A stretch of 64,000 nucleotides of DNA from Solibacteraceae bacterium (GCA_026984795.1 JALSRK010000024.1:248001-312000); one strand, 5' to 3'; counted from the stretch's first letter, positions 27,698-35,009 are shown. The notes: generated by a model not told the origin, from the letters alone. Made by a program: numbers and translations.

Positions 27698-28244
27698 CGC
27701 TCAACCTCCTCAGCCGCGCGATCGCCCGGCGCATGAATTCCCCCACCGTGGACGCGCTGATCCCTAGTGCTTCCCCGATCTCTGGATACCGCAAGCCTTG
27801 CATCCGCAGGAACAGACAGCGCCGCTGCTGTTCCGAGAGGTTTTCCACCGCCCGATGGAACCGGACCATGCGATCCCGCTCGACGGCGCTCATCTCGGGG
27901 GAAAGATCGGAGGCGGCCAGTCGCGCTTCCAAGTCCGGATCGAAAGGCTGGAGCGCTTTCTCCCGCGCCCTCACCTTCAAGCCGTAATTGTGCGCGACCC
28001 GGAAGATCCACGCCCTCGGGTTCTCCACTGTCTCGTTGCGCCGCAACGTGACGTAGAGCCTGAGGAAGACCTCCTGGGCCGCCTCCTGCGCTTGCGGCGG
28101 GTTGAGGCCCAGTGTGAGAAGGTAATGGTAAACATCCTCGCGAAGCTCTTCGAACAGCTCGGCGACCCGGTCCTGGACAGGCGTCGTGCGGCGCCCTAGG
28201 CGAAGGGCTCCCATCGCTGCCTCGCCTGCCGGTTCGAGCGACAT
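27690..28244 (-). CDS. ECF-type RNA polymerase sigma factor
   Basis: From ATG 28244 the protein has 184 residues; ATG 28214 is a possible later start, and an in-frame extension to 28352 lacks family similarity. Region 2 (VYHYLLTLGLNPPQAQEAAQEVFLRLY, PRAWIFRVAHN) and region 4 (LSEQQRRCLFLRMQGLRYPEIGEALGIS, then a helix-turn-helix) are complete. It overlaps the anti-sigma gene. This three-gene unit resembles ECF control of a surface receptor, so the receptor or its ligand may be the signal. Confidence 0.88.
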   Translation of the reverse strand: MSLEPAGEAAMGALRLGRRTTPVQDRVAELFEELREDVYHYLLTLGLNPPQAQEAAQEVFLRLYVTLRRNETVENPRAWIFRVAHNYGLKVRAREKALQPFDPDLEARLAASDLSPEMSAVERDRMVRFHRAVENLSEQQRRCLFLRMQGLRYPEIGEALGISASTVGEFMRRAIARLRRLSGE

Positions 28245-28442
28245 CGAATGCCTTGGTGCTGAAATCCACTCTACACCAGGACGCCCCCCGGCCCCCCGTC
28301 GGACGCTTCGAGCCGACAGGGACGGGTCCGGACAATGAGCCGTCACGAACAAAGACCGGTCTCGGGGCTATTCCAACTACACTGACAGGGATTTTTTTGC
28401 CGCAGGTGTAAGAGAACCGCCCTCCAGCGGGTCATTAATAGA

Positions 28443-29513
28443 GTGGAGCCGCCGCTGGTCAGCGTCACCATCGTCACTTGTAACAGTCTCCGTTTCCTCG
28501 CCGCTTGTCTGGATTCCCTGTTTCGGCAGACTTACCGGCCGCTGGAGCTCGTCGTCCTCGACAACGCTTCCGCCGACGGCACCTGGGAGTTCCTGCAGCG
28601 TCATGCGGACCGGCTACGGCTCCGCCGCTCGCCGGTGAACCTGGGCTTCGCCGCCGGGCAGAACGAAGCGATCCGGCGCAGCCGCGGCTCCTGGGTGCTC
28701 ACCCTGAATCCCGACGCCAGGCTGGAGCCGGACTTCGTCGCCCGGCTCGTCGAAGCCGGGCACTGGGACGATCGGGTGGGGGTCGTCTGCGGCAAACTGC
28801 TCCGCGCCGCTGCCGACCTCGGCCCGCTGCCCGAGCGCCGCATCGATTCGGCCGGCATCTACTTTACGCCCTCGCTGCGCCACTTCGACCGCGGCTGGAA
28901 TGAACCTGACGATGGCCGCTACGACCGGATCGAGTACGTCTTCGGAGCCAGCGCTGCGGCGGCGCTCTACCGGCGCGAGATGATCGACGACGTGGCCTGC
29001 GCCGACGGCTTCTTCGACCCGGACTTCTTCGTCTATCGCGAGGACGCCGACGTGGCCTGGCGGGCCCAGTGGTTGGGCTGGAAGTGCCTCTATGTGCCGC
29101 AGGCGGTGGGCTATCACGTCCGGCGGATGGTGGCCCGGCGGCGACGGGGCGCCCCGGCCCTGGTGCGGATGCACTCGGTCAAGAACCGGTTCCTGATGCG
29201 GATGAAGAACATGACGCCGGGTCTGCGCCGCCGCTGCGCGCTGCCCGCCCTCGCCCGCGACCTGGTCATCCTCGGTGGGGCCCTGCTGCTCGAGCCCGGG
29301 TGCCTGCCCGCCTTCTGGCACGCCGCTTCCCTGCGCCGCCGCGCCCTGGCCAAACGACGGGAGATCGCCGCCCGCAGAAGGGTTGGCGACGAGGAGCTGT
29401 TGGCTTGGTTCTCGTGGAGGCCGGTGGCCGTGGCGTTTCCATCGCCTGCCGGAGAACTCACCCCTTTGGCGGCCCATGCCGCCGCTTTGGCCGGCGATAC
29501 ACCCTCACCCTGA
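28443..29513 (+). CDS. Family 2 glycosyltransferase (rhamnosyltransferase-like)
   Basis: The product has 356 residues from GTG 28443. The GT-A core shows VSVTIVTCNSLRFLAACLDS, VVLDNASADGTWE, a NPDARLEPDF variant of the DxD region, and FFDPDFFVYREDADVAWRAQ. Enzymes with this pattern add rhamnose or related sugars to surface polysaccharides from nucleotide sugars at the cytoplasmic membrane. The C-terminal 80 residues contain a hydrophobic patch. It stands alone on the + strand between the sigma factor and rpmE. Confidence 0.82.
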   Translation: MEPPLVSVTIVTCNSLRFLAACLDSLFRQTYRPLELVVLDNASADGTWEFLQRHADRLRLRRSPVNLGFAAGQNEAIRRSRGSWVLTLNPDARLEPDFVARLVEAGHWDDRVGVVCGKLLRAAADLGPLPERRIDSAGIYFTPSLRHFDRGWNEPDDGRYDRIEYVFGASAAAALYRREMIDDVACADGFFDPDFFVYREDADVAWRAQWLGWKCLYVPQAVGYHVRRMVARRRRGAPALVRMHSVKNRFLMRMKNMTPGLRRRCALPALARDLVILGGALLLEPGCLPAFWHAASLRRRALAKRREIAARRRVGDEELLAWFSWRPVAVAFPSPAGELTPLAAHAAALAGDTPSP

Positions 29514-29558
29514 GGGGAAAACTGGAATCTGGGAACCGGAAGCTCGCCGCCACGGCTT

Positions 29559-29822
29559 TCACCGCCGGGAGCGTTCTCTCTTGCGCCGCTGCCGCTCTTC
29601 GTGTTCAGCCGCCAATTGCTTGGAACGGGCGTATTTGCGCTGGAATCGATCCACCCGGCCCTCGGTGTCCACCAGCTTCTGCTTGCCCGTGAAGAAGGGG
29701 TGGCAATGAGAGCAGATCTCCACGCGCATGTCACCCTTGTGCGTCGAACGCGTCTTGAAACTGAACCCGCAGGCGCAAGTCACGGTGATCTCTTCGTACG
29801 CCGGATGAATCCCTGCCTTCAT
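29559..29822 (-). CDS. rpmE: 50S ribosomal protein L31
   Basis: The product has 87 residues from ATG 29822, the start matching the family ([16 protein letters not shown]). Four zinc-type cysteines are present: CAC, then CSHC followed by [20 protein letters not shown], so this is the C+ form. The 20-residue Arg/Glu-rich tail is longer than in E. coli. GGAAAGGAAC precedes the ATG, and an extended -10 (TGCTATACT) lies 64 bp upstream. A second, stronger promoter with a structured transcript lies further upstream on the same strand. Confidence 0.95.
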   Translation of the reverse strand: MKAGIHPAYEEITVTCACGFSFKTRSTHKGDMRVEICSHCHPFFTGKQKLVDTEGRVDRFQRKYARSKQLAAEHEERQRRKRERSRR

Positions 29823-29885
29823 TGCGTGGGAAGTTCCTTTCCTGATCAGCCTTGCCCGGCCCCCCGGGTGCGGCTTACTCCACTC

Positions 29886-29894
29886 AGTATAGCA
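29886..29894 (-). promoter_or_regulatory. Extended -10 promoter element of rpmE
   Basis: The - strand reads TTTGCTATACTGAG, which has TGn directly before TATACT, the extended -10 form that can work without a good -35 box. It would start transcription about 55 nt before the rpmE ATG. Confidence 0.55.
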
Positions 29895-29917
29895 AACCCC
29901 CTCTCTACACATACGTA

Positions 29918-30089
29918 GCCCCCGGACTGAGCCTTTTCTCTCCGTCCGGGGGCCGGGTAGCCGTATGCAGCTTCGATGGACCCAGGCTACACAAGGTTAT
30001 GAGTCCATCTGAACCCGATGTGAGTGACCGGTCCGCAGGAACCCGGACTCGTCACTGATCGAGTCCAACCGCTCTATTGAACCCGAACT
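29918..30089 (-). ncRNA. Highly structured untranslated RNA between the micro-ORF and rpmE
   Basis: Read on the - strand, this 172-nt stretch has a series of stems (positions on +): 30045-30051/30060-30066 (7 bp), or an exclusive alternative 30023-30028/30051-30056 plus 30031-30035/30044-30048 (6+5 bp); 30006-30009/30017-30020 (4 bp); 29957-29962/29985-29990 (6 bp); and 29918-29927/29944-29953 (10 bp, GCCCCCGGAC). The module GAGTCCA...TGAACCCGA occurs twice (30001 and 30061). Two mutually exclusive stems next to a short reading frame resemble an attenuator or regulatory RNA. No known RNA family was recognised. Confidence 0.5.
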
Positions 30090-30143
30090 CTAGCCGTCGG
30101 CCACCTCACACATGGGTTGCGTGTTACTACTACCAGATGTCAT
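30090..30143 (-). CDS. 17-codon reading frame with an anti-16S-tail ribosome binding site
   Basis: ATG 30143-30141 opens MTSGSSNTQPMCEVADG and stops at TAG. The upstream sequence AGAAAGGAGGTGGTCC plus AGGCG matches the complement of the 16S rRNA 3' end over 19 of 22 positions, one difference being a G-U pair. The extended pairing is exceptional even for this genome. It lies 29 nt downstream of a -10 hexamer of a canonical promoter. It may be a leader peptide, a short secreted or modified peptide, or a ribosome loading site. I do not recognise the peptide. Confidence 0.55.
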   Translation of the reverse strand: MTSGSSNTQPMCEVADG

Positions 30144-30179
30144 TCGCCTGGACCACCTCCTTTCTTCAGTGATGCCTCC

Positions 30180-30209
30180 ATCCTACGGACGCGCCGCGAC
30201 ATTTGTCAA
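30180..30209 (-). promoter_or_regulatory. Canonical sigma70-type promoter
   Basis: On the - strand TTGACA (30204-30209) is separated by 18 nt from TAGGAT (30180-30185). Transcription would begin near 30173, just before the extended ribosome binding site of the 17-codon frame. This is the best matching -35/-10 pair found in the window. Confidence 0.75.
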
Positions 30210-30218
30210 GACAAATGT
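30199..30218. promoter_or_regulatory. Perfect palindromic operator over the -35 box
   Basis: ACATTTGTC-AA-GACAAATGT is a perfect inverted repeat with 9-bp arms. It covers the TTGACA hexamer of the promoter above, so a dimeric repressor bound here would block polymerase. The ACA...TGT half-sites resemble BlaI/MecI-type operators, but no such regulator gene is in the window. Confidence 0.6.
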
Positions 30219-30292
30219 TCCCCGCCGGGGGCATCGTCCCTTGACACCCTGCCCGCGGATGTCTCGCCGAAAGTCGGCGGAAGGATGGGGCC

Positions 30293-30319
30293 AAAAAAAA
30301 GCCCCGCGCCTGGCGAGGC
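30293..30319 (-). terminator. Rho-independent terminator (minus strand)
   Basis: The - strand reads GCCTCGCCAGGCGCGGGGC followed directly by eight T. It forms a 7-bp GC-rich stem (one G-U pair) with a 5-nt loop. It ends a minus-strand transcript that comes from the region 30320-30560, where no coding gene is present on that strand. Confidence 0.7.
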
Positions 30320-30335
30320 GAGGGACAGTCACCGC

Positions 30336-30364
30336 GAGGCAACTGCCACCAAAGGAGAAACCTC
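30336..30364. repeat. Intergenic conserved element, copy 1
   Basis: The + strand reads GAGGCAACTGCCACCAAAG, then GAGAAACCTC. It shares 18 of 19 bases over its first part, and the closing AACCTC, with 55399-55430. GAGG and CCTC can pair to close the element. It lies upstream of the MFS gene on + and upstream of a terminator on -, so its orientation is uncertain. Confidence 0.5.
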
Positions 30365-30475
30365 TGCAACCCCGGTCCTTCTAAGGGCAATCCGCGTACC
30401 AAACACAATTGGTTGTTTCTCCATAGCTTACGGTTCCGCGGCTACAGGAATCCGTAGTCCCGCTCATTGCGCGAT

Positions 30476-31780
30476 ATGGCTTTATGGAATTCTCGGGTCT
30501 CCCCCGAAGGCCCGCTCCCGAAAAGTTGTTGCAGTTACAATACGAAGGTGACGGCAACGCGGCCCAAGGCCGGCTCCGCCCTCCCTTTGGCCCAGCCCGA
30601 AGACGGTCTGGACGCCCGCACTGCCCGAACGGCTTTCGCCGGCTTCTTCCTGGCCGGCCTGCTCATGTCTCTGCTCGGGGCCATCCTGCCGGCCTGGGGC
30701 TATACGCTCCGCTCGGATTTCAGCGCCGCCGGCCGGCACTTCTTCGCCATGGCCGCCGGCATCCTCGTTTCGGTCTCCCTCTCGAACCGGATCGTGCCGC
30801 GAAGAGGAGCCTCTTTCGCCTTGGCCCTGGGCTCCGGCATCGCCTGCGCGGCGTTGTTCTACCTGGCCGCCGTTTCTCCCCCTGCCGCTTCGGGCTGGAG
30901 GAGCGTCGGCCTCTTCCTCCTGGGCGTGGCCTCCGGCATGCTCCTGAACGGACTCTTCCATGCCGTCTCCCCCCACTACCGCCACAACCCCGCTGCCACG
31001 GTCAACATCGCCGGCGCCCTCTTCGTCCTCGGCGGCCTCGCCGCAGCGCTGTTCGTCGCCGGCGCCTTCTACGTTTACACGGTCGCCAGCACCGTCTTCC
31101 TGCTGGCCCTCGTCCCCGGGTTCTTCACGGTCGCTTTCAGCCGGCGGGCCTTCCCCCACCGCGCCGGTCCCCGGGAGGTGAACTGGCGGGTCGCCCTGGA
31201 GGATTTCCGCAGCCCCAGCGCCGTCCTGTTCGCCCTGCTGTTGTTCGTTCAGTCCGGAAACGAGTGGTCGCTGGCCGGGTGGCTGGCAATCTTTCTCATC
31301 CACCGGATCGGGGCCAACCCCGCTTCCGCCCTCCTGCTCCTCGCGCTTTACTGGTTCTCACTCCTCGCCGGCCGCGTCACCGCTCAGGCGTTCCTGCCCC
31401 GGATCTCGCACGCCCGGATGTTGCTTCCAAGCGTTCTCGCCGCAATGTTCGGCTGCCTCATCCTCAGCTTCACCAACAACTGGTTCGGGGCCGTTCTCGG
31501 CGTGCTCTCCGTCGGCGGCGGATTCGCCACCATCTACCCTCTGGTGGTCGAGAAGATCGGCATCCGTTTCCCTTACTTCCACCCCACTTTGTTCAACGGG
31601 ATCTTCTCGCTGGCCATGGCCGGAGGACTACTGGCCCCCTGGACGCTGGGACTCGCGGCAGACCGCTGGGGGATCCGTGTCGCCGTACTGCTCCCCTTAG
31701 CGGGGACCGTGCTGGTGTTTCTCGTTCTCGTCTTGATCTGGTTCGAGGCCCGCGTCAGCGGCCGCGTCGCCCCTACCTGA
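30476..31780 (+). CDS. MFS transporter
   Basis: From ATG 30476 the protein has 434 residues; TTG 30467 and GTG 30548 are alternative starts, and membrane sequence begins only near residue 45. Twelve hydrophobic segments fit the major facilitator fold, with a loop after helix 2 (SNRIVPRRGASF) and a conserved FNGIFSLAMAGGLLAPW near the C-terminus that recalls the sugar-transporting FHS family. The substrate is not predictable. The 3' end overlaps the convergent gene by 8 bp. Confidence 0.8.
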   Translation: MALWNSRVSPEGPLPKSCCSYNTKVTATRPKAGSALPLAQPEDGLDARTARTAFAGFFLAGLLMSLLGAILPAWGYTLRSDFSAAGRHFFAMAAGILVSVSLSNRIVPRRGASFALALGSGIACAALFYLAAVSPPAASGWRSVGLFLLGVASGMLLNGLFHAVSPHYRHNPAATVNIAGALFVLGGLAAALFVAGAFYVYTVASTVFLLALVPGFFTVAFSRRAFPHRAGPREVNWRVALEDFRSPSAVLFALLLFVQSGNEWSLAGWLAIFLIHRIGANPASALLLLALYWFSLLAGRVTAQAFLPRISHARMLLPSVLAAMFGCLILSFTNNWFGAVLGVLSVGGGFATIYPLVVEKIGIRFPYFHPTLFNGIFSLAMAGGLLAPWTLGLAADRWGIRVAVLLPLAGTVLVFLVLVLIWFEARVSGRVAPT

Positions 31781-32444
31781 GCCGGATCACGGCGCCCCCC
31801 TCCGGGCCGTTGTAGAAGAGCTCCAGCTTCTTGATCTTCTTGATCTTGCCCTGGTACGGGAAGTAGAGGTAACCGGCCACCGGCAGGGTCCGCTTGCCCG
31901 AGGGCAGCGCCGCCTCCTCCACGAACCTCGCCGGACTCACTTTGGGACCAGCCGACTGCACTCCCGGTTCCTGTCCCGGCGGCTCGGGCCGCGGATCGGT
32001 GCGCGGAGCCCGCGGGTCCCCCGGAAACCGCGCCGCCGCCTCGGGTCCGCCGAAGACCACCCGGCCCCCTTGCGCCGCCACGGTCAGCGAAGGCCGGCTT
32101 CCCCACTTCTCCTCCGACATCACCACTCCCGGCGGAAGCGGCAACAGCGCCGGCCCCTTCCCGTTGATCCGCAGCGTGAACCGGCCCGGCGAAACCGTCG
32201 CCGCCTTTCCCATCGGACCGAAGATCCCCACCTCGACGGCGATGGCGTCCCGCAAGAAAAACCAGTCCCGGCCCCGGCTCACCGTCCGGTAATCGAATTC
32301 CGCCCCGATCTCCAGCCCGCCGGCTTTCGCGTGGGCCGGGTACTGTTCCGCGTTTCCCCGCGGCGCCAGCTCTCCCCAGGCAGGCAGGACGAGCAGGAAC
32401 GCCGCCGCCAAAGGTCCCGCTCGAAAAGTGGCGGTCACGCCCAC
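31773..32444 (-). CDS. Exported protein of unknown function
   Basis: From GTG 32444 the product has 223 residues with a signal peptide (GPLAAAFLLVLPAWGELAP). The mature part is mostly beta strand, with FRLRINGKG-like segments, a proline-rich linker, and a conserved final block AGYLYFPYQGKIKKIKKLELFYNGPEGGAVIRL. The block resembles proteins often seen in Acidobacteria without assigned function. TATACT (32445-32450 on -) directly abuts the start, so GTG 32438 on a leaderless mRNA is equally possible. It is transcribed divergently from the PBP4-like gene. Confidence 0.6.
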   Translation of the reverse strand: MGVTATFRAGPLAAAFLLVLPAWGELAPRGNAEQYPAHAKAGGLEIGAEFDYRTVSRGRDWFFLRDAIAVEVGIFGPMGKAATVSPGRFTLRINGKGPALLPLPPGVVMSEEKWGSRPSLTVAAQGGRVVFGGPEAAARFPGDPRAPRTDPRPEPPGQEPGVQSAGPKVSPARFVEEAALPSGKRTLPVAGYLYFPYQGKIKKIKKLELFYNGPEGGAVIRLR

Positions 32445-32452
32445 AGTATAAT
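32445..32452. promoter_or_regulatory. Overlapping divergent -10 elements
   Basis: The sequence AGTATAAT contains TATAAT for the + strand gene (32447-32452, 10 nt before ATG 32463) and TATACT for the - strand gene (32450-32445). The two -10 boxes share four bases, so one AT-rich core could serve both directions. -35 boxes are poor on both sides. Confidence 0.6.
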
Positions 32453-32462
32453 TCGAACGACC

Positions 32463-33950
32463 ATGCTCGCTTTGGCGCTTCTCTTGCTCGCCGGCGCGTG
32501 GCCTGCGTTCTCCGCCTCCCTCGACGCCCGCATCGCCGAGCTGGAACGCGGTTCGCCCGCCGCCCTCCATGGCTTCTGGGGCATGCAGGTCATGGATCTC
32601 GAGACCGGCAAGATTGTCTACCAGCGCAACGCCGGCAAGCTCTTCGTCCCGGCCTCCAACCTGAAGCTCTTCACCGCCGCCCTCGCCCTTTTCCGTCTCG
32701 GCCCCGACTACCGCTTCCACACCCGGATCCTCGCCTCCACACCTCCCGGTGACGACGGCGTCCTCCGCGGCGACGTTTACTTCGTCGGCGGCGGCGATCC
32801 GACTTTGTCGGCCCGGAAGTTCCCCTACGAACCCGGGCCGGTCCGGGGCGATCCCTTGCGTCCGCTGGCGGAGCTCGTGGACCAGATCGCCGCCCGCGGC
32901 ATCCGCCGCATCGAAGGCGACATCGTCGGCGACGACAGCCTCTACGTTTGGGAACCCTATCCCCAGGGTTGGGACCAGGATGACACGGCCTGGGAATATG
33001 CGGCGCCGGTCAGCGCCCTGACACTGCACGATGGCGCCTTCCGCCTCTCGGTCATCGCCGGTTCGGAACCCGGCGCGCCGGGGCGTATCATCCTCAAGCC
33101 GCCGCTTGAGTACTACACCATCCACAACCACGTCATCACCGTCTCCCGGGGCGAATCGCGGATCTGGGTCGAATGGCCTCTCGGCTCGAGCGAAATCCAT
33201 GTCTGGGGCAAGGTCCGCCCAAGGGCCGGCCGCGCCCGGCTCCTCGCGGTGCGCGATCCGGCCCATTACGCCGCGTGGGCCCTTGCCCGCGCCCTCCGCG
33301 AACGAGGCATCGCGGTGACCGGCCGCGTGCGCGTGCACCACCGGTGGATGCACGAGGTGAAGGACTTCAAGCGAGGCGACGGCGCTCCGCCCCGGGAGGG
33401 TTTCCTCCTCGCCGAGCGCCCTTCCCCGCCCCTTTACGAGATCTTGCAGTACGCCAGCAAAGAGAGCCGCAACCTGGACATGGAACTCGTCGCCCGCCAG
33501 ATTGCCCTCGTCCGCCGCGGCATCGGCTCCCGGGCCGCCGCACTCGAAGAAATGAAGGAGTTCCTCGCCGAAATCGGTATCGCCGCCGACGAGTACCGCT
33601 TCTTCGATTCCTCCGGACTCTCCTCGCTGAATCTGGTCACCCCTCGGGCTATCGTCAAGCTGCTCTCGTTCATGTACCTTTCCCGCGAGCGCGACGGATG
33701 GCTCGATCTGATGGCTGTGGGCGGCGGCGACGGCACCCTCCGCTACCGCTTCCGCAGCCGTGCCCTCCGCCACCGCGTCCTCGCCAAAACCGGCACCCTC
33801 ACCGGGGTCAGCGCCCTCTCCGGCTACCTCGAGCTCCGGCCCGGCCGCCTGCTCGCCTTCTCGATTCTCCTGAACAATTACGGTACCCGCACCAGACCCG
33901 CCAGGGAATTCATCGACGGCTTGGTCAGGATTCTCCTCACCCCGCGCTGA
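32463..33950 (+). CDS. dacB: D-alanyl-D-alanine carboxypeptidase/endopeptidase (PBP4, family S13)
   Basis: The product has 495 residues with a signal peptide ending at FSAS. The three penicillin-binding motifs are present: SxxK in PASNLKLFTAA (nucleophile Ser), SLN in SGLSSLNLVTP, and KTG in VLAKTGTLTGVSA. The insert between the first two motifs is the PBP4-type domain. It cleaves D-Ala-D-Ala bonds and cross-links of periplasmic peptidoglycan. A TATAAT box lies 10 nt before the ATG. It follows a divergent exported protein. Confidence 0.92.
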   Translation: MLALALLLLAGAWPAFSASLDARIAELERGSPAALHGFWGMQVMDLETGKIVYQRNAGKLFVPASNLKLFTAALALFRLGPDYRFHTRILASTPPGDDGVLRGDVYFVGGGDPTLSARKFPYEPGPVRGDPLRPLAELVDQIAARGIRRIEGDIVGDDSLYVWEPYPQGWDQDDTAWEYAAPVSALTLHDGAFRLSVIAGSEPGAPGRIILKPPLEYYTIHNHVITVSRGESRIWVEWPLGSSEIHVWGKVRPRAGRARLLAVRDPAHYAAWALARALRERGIAVTGRVRVHHRWMHEVKDFKRGDGAPPREGFLLAERPSPPLYEILQYASKESRNLDMELVARQIALVRRGIGSRAAALEEMKEFLAEIGIAADEYRFFDSSGLSSLNLVTPRAIVKLLSFMYLSRERDGWLDLMAVGGGDGTLRYRFRSRALRHRVLAKTGTLTGVSALSGYLELRPGRLLAFSILLNNYGTRTRPAREFIDGLVRILLTPR

Positions 33951-33971
33951 AGGCGGGCGAGTTTCTCTGGA

Positions 33972-34021
33972 CCCACGAATTATGGCGCCCATATTTGGTG
34001 GGCTCCACAATATTTCGTGGG
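33972..34021 (+). repeat. Long imperfect hairpin after dacB
   Basis: CCCACGAA (33972-33979) pairs with TTCGTGGG (34014-34021). Inside, ATTATGG pairs with CCACAAT with one mismatch, and GCCCA/TGGGC (33987-33991/33999-34003) forms the tip. It lies 22 bp after the dacB stop but lacks a T run, so it may be an mRNA-stabilising or Rho-assisted 3' structure. Confidence 0.5.
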
Positions 34022-34232
34022 CAGCCCCGCCTCCGCCTCTTCGGTCTCCGCGCCGCCGGCCGCCTAACTCTCTGTAGGATCAATACATTACGACCGGCAG
34101 GTACTAACCCGAGCAGTTTGGTAAGTGGATTGCCACGGGCCGGATTAAGACATTGGAACTCGGTCCTGCCAATCGCTTTTTCTCTTCTGTTTGGTGGGAG
34201 AAACGTTGGAGAGAGAAGGAGGAAAGGACCTC

Positions 34233-35009
34233 ATGGCATCAGTGGCGGCTCCAGATCTGGCACGTGTGAACCCTCGAGTTCGGGACGAGTTGATACTGAA
34301 GCATCTTCCCTGCGTCAGGCAAATGGCCTACAGTCTCCGCCGGCGGCTCCCGGTCCACGTCGATCTGGACGATCTGATCGACGCCGGTACTTCCGGGCTG
34401 GTGAGCGCCGCCCTGAAGTATGATCCGGGCAAGGGGGTTTCTTTCCAGACCTATGCCCGACACCGGATCCGCGGCGCCATGTTGGACGTGCTCCGCGAAG
34501 CCGACGTCGCCACCCGCGAGCAGAGACGCCAGGAAAAGAATATCGCCCGGGCCGCGACCGTGCTGCGGGCGCATCTGAAACGCGACCCCGACCGTGCGGA
34601 GATCGCTTCGGAACTTGGAATCAGTGAGCGGCGACTCGAGCGGATCTTGTTCCAGATACCCCGGGGCGCTGCCGTCTCGGCGAGCGAGATCCTGCTCGAT
34701 GGCGATGAGGCTGTGCCCCGGACGATCCCCGACCAGGCGGGCCAGAGTCCTGAGCAGCTCGCCGTTCGCCAGCAGCTCCGCGCGGTGCTCGAAGACTCGA
34801 TGAGCGTCCTTCCCCCGCGCTACCGGAAACTGTTGGAGCTCTATTATCTGGAGGGGCTGACGCTGAGACAGATCGGTGAGCAGATGGGCTTCCGGGAAAG
34901 CCGGGCCTCCCAGATCCATTCGGCCGCTCTGCGGAAGCTGAGGAAAGCCCTTTCCGAGCGGGGCATCTCTTCGGCGGCGGCGTTTGAACTCCACCAGGCG
35001 GTCGCCTGA
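34233..35009 (+). CDS. FliA/WhiG-type RNA polymerase sigma factor
   Basis: From ATG 34233 the protein has 258 residues, preceded by AAGGAGGAAAGG; GTG 34191 is a weaker upstream start. Regions 2 (DLDDLIDAGTSGLVSAALKYD, FQTYARHRIRGAMLD), 3 (AEIASELGISERRLERILFQ) and 4 (LPPRYRKLLELYYLEGLTLRQIGEQ, then RASQIHSAALRKLRKAL) are complete, in the arrangement of sigma28. No flagellar or chemotaxis gene is in the window, so its regulon is unknown. The divergent-end neighbour is the sigma54 activator. Confidence 0.9.
   Translation: MASVAAPDLARVNPRVRDELILKHLPCVRQMAYSLRRRLPVHVDLDDLIDAGTSGLVSAALKYDPGKGVSFQTYARHRIRGAMLDVLREADVATREQRRQEKNIARAATVLRAHLKRDPDRAEIASELGISERRLERILFQIPRGAAVSASEILLDGDEAVPRTIPDQAGQSPEQLAVRQQLRAVLEDSMSVLPPRYRKLLELYYLEGLTLRQIGEQMGFRESRASQIHSAALRKLRKALSERGISSAAAFELHQAVA

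Noticed and set aside
28244-28442. ECF-type autoregulatory promoter before the sigma factor
   Set aside because: A GGAAT motif is present on the - strand, but no matching -10 at 16-17 nt could be identified.
30145-30166. Possible 16S rRNA 3' fragment on the + strand
   Set aside because: Only the last 20-22 nt resemble the 16S tail. The preceding bases do not match rRNA, while the - strand has a promoter, a start codon and correct spacing. It is better explained as an extended ribosome binding site.
31773-34010. A 745-residue - strand open frame
   Set aside because: Only its last 223 codons have a signal peptide and natural composition. The rest is antisense to the well-supported dacB gene.
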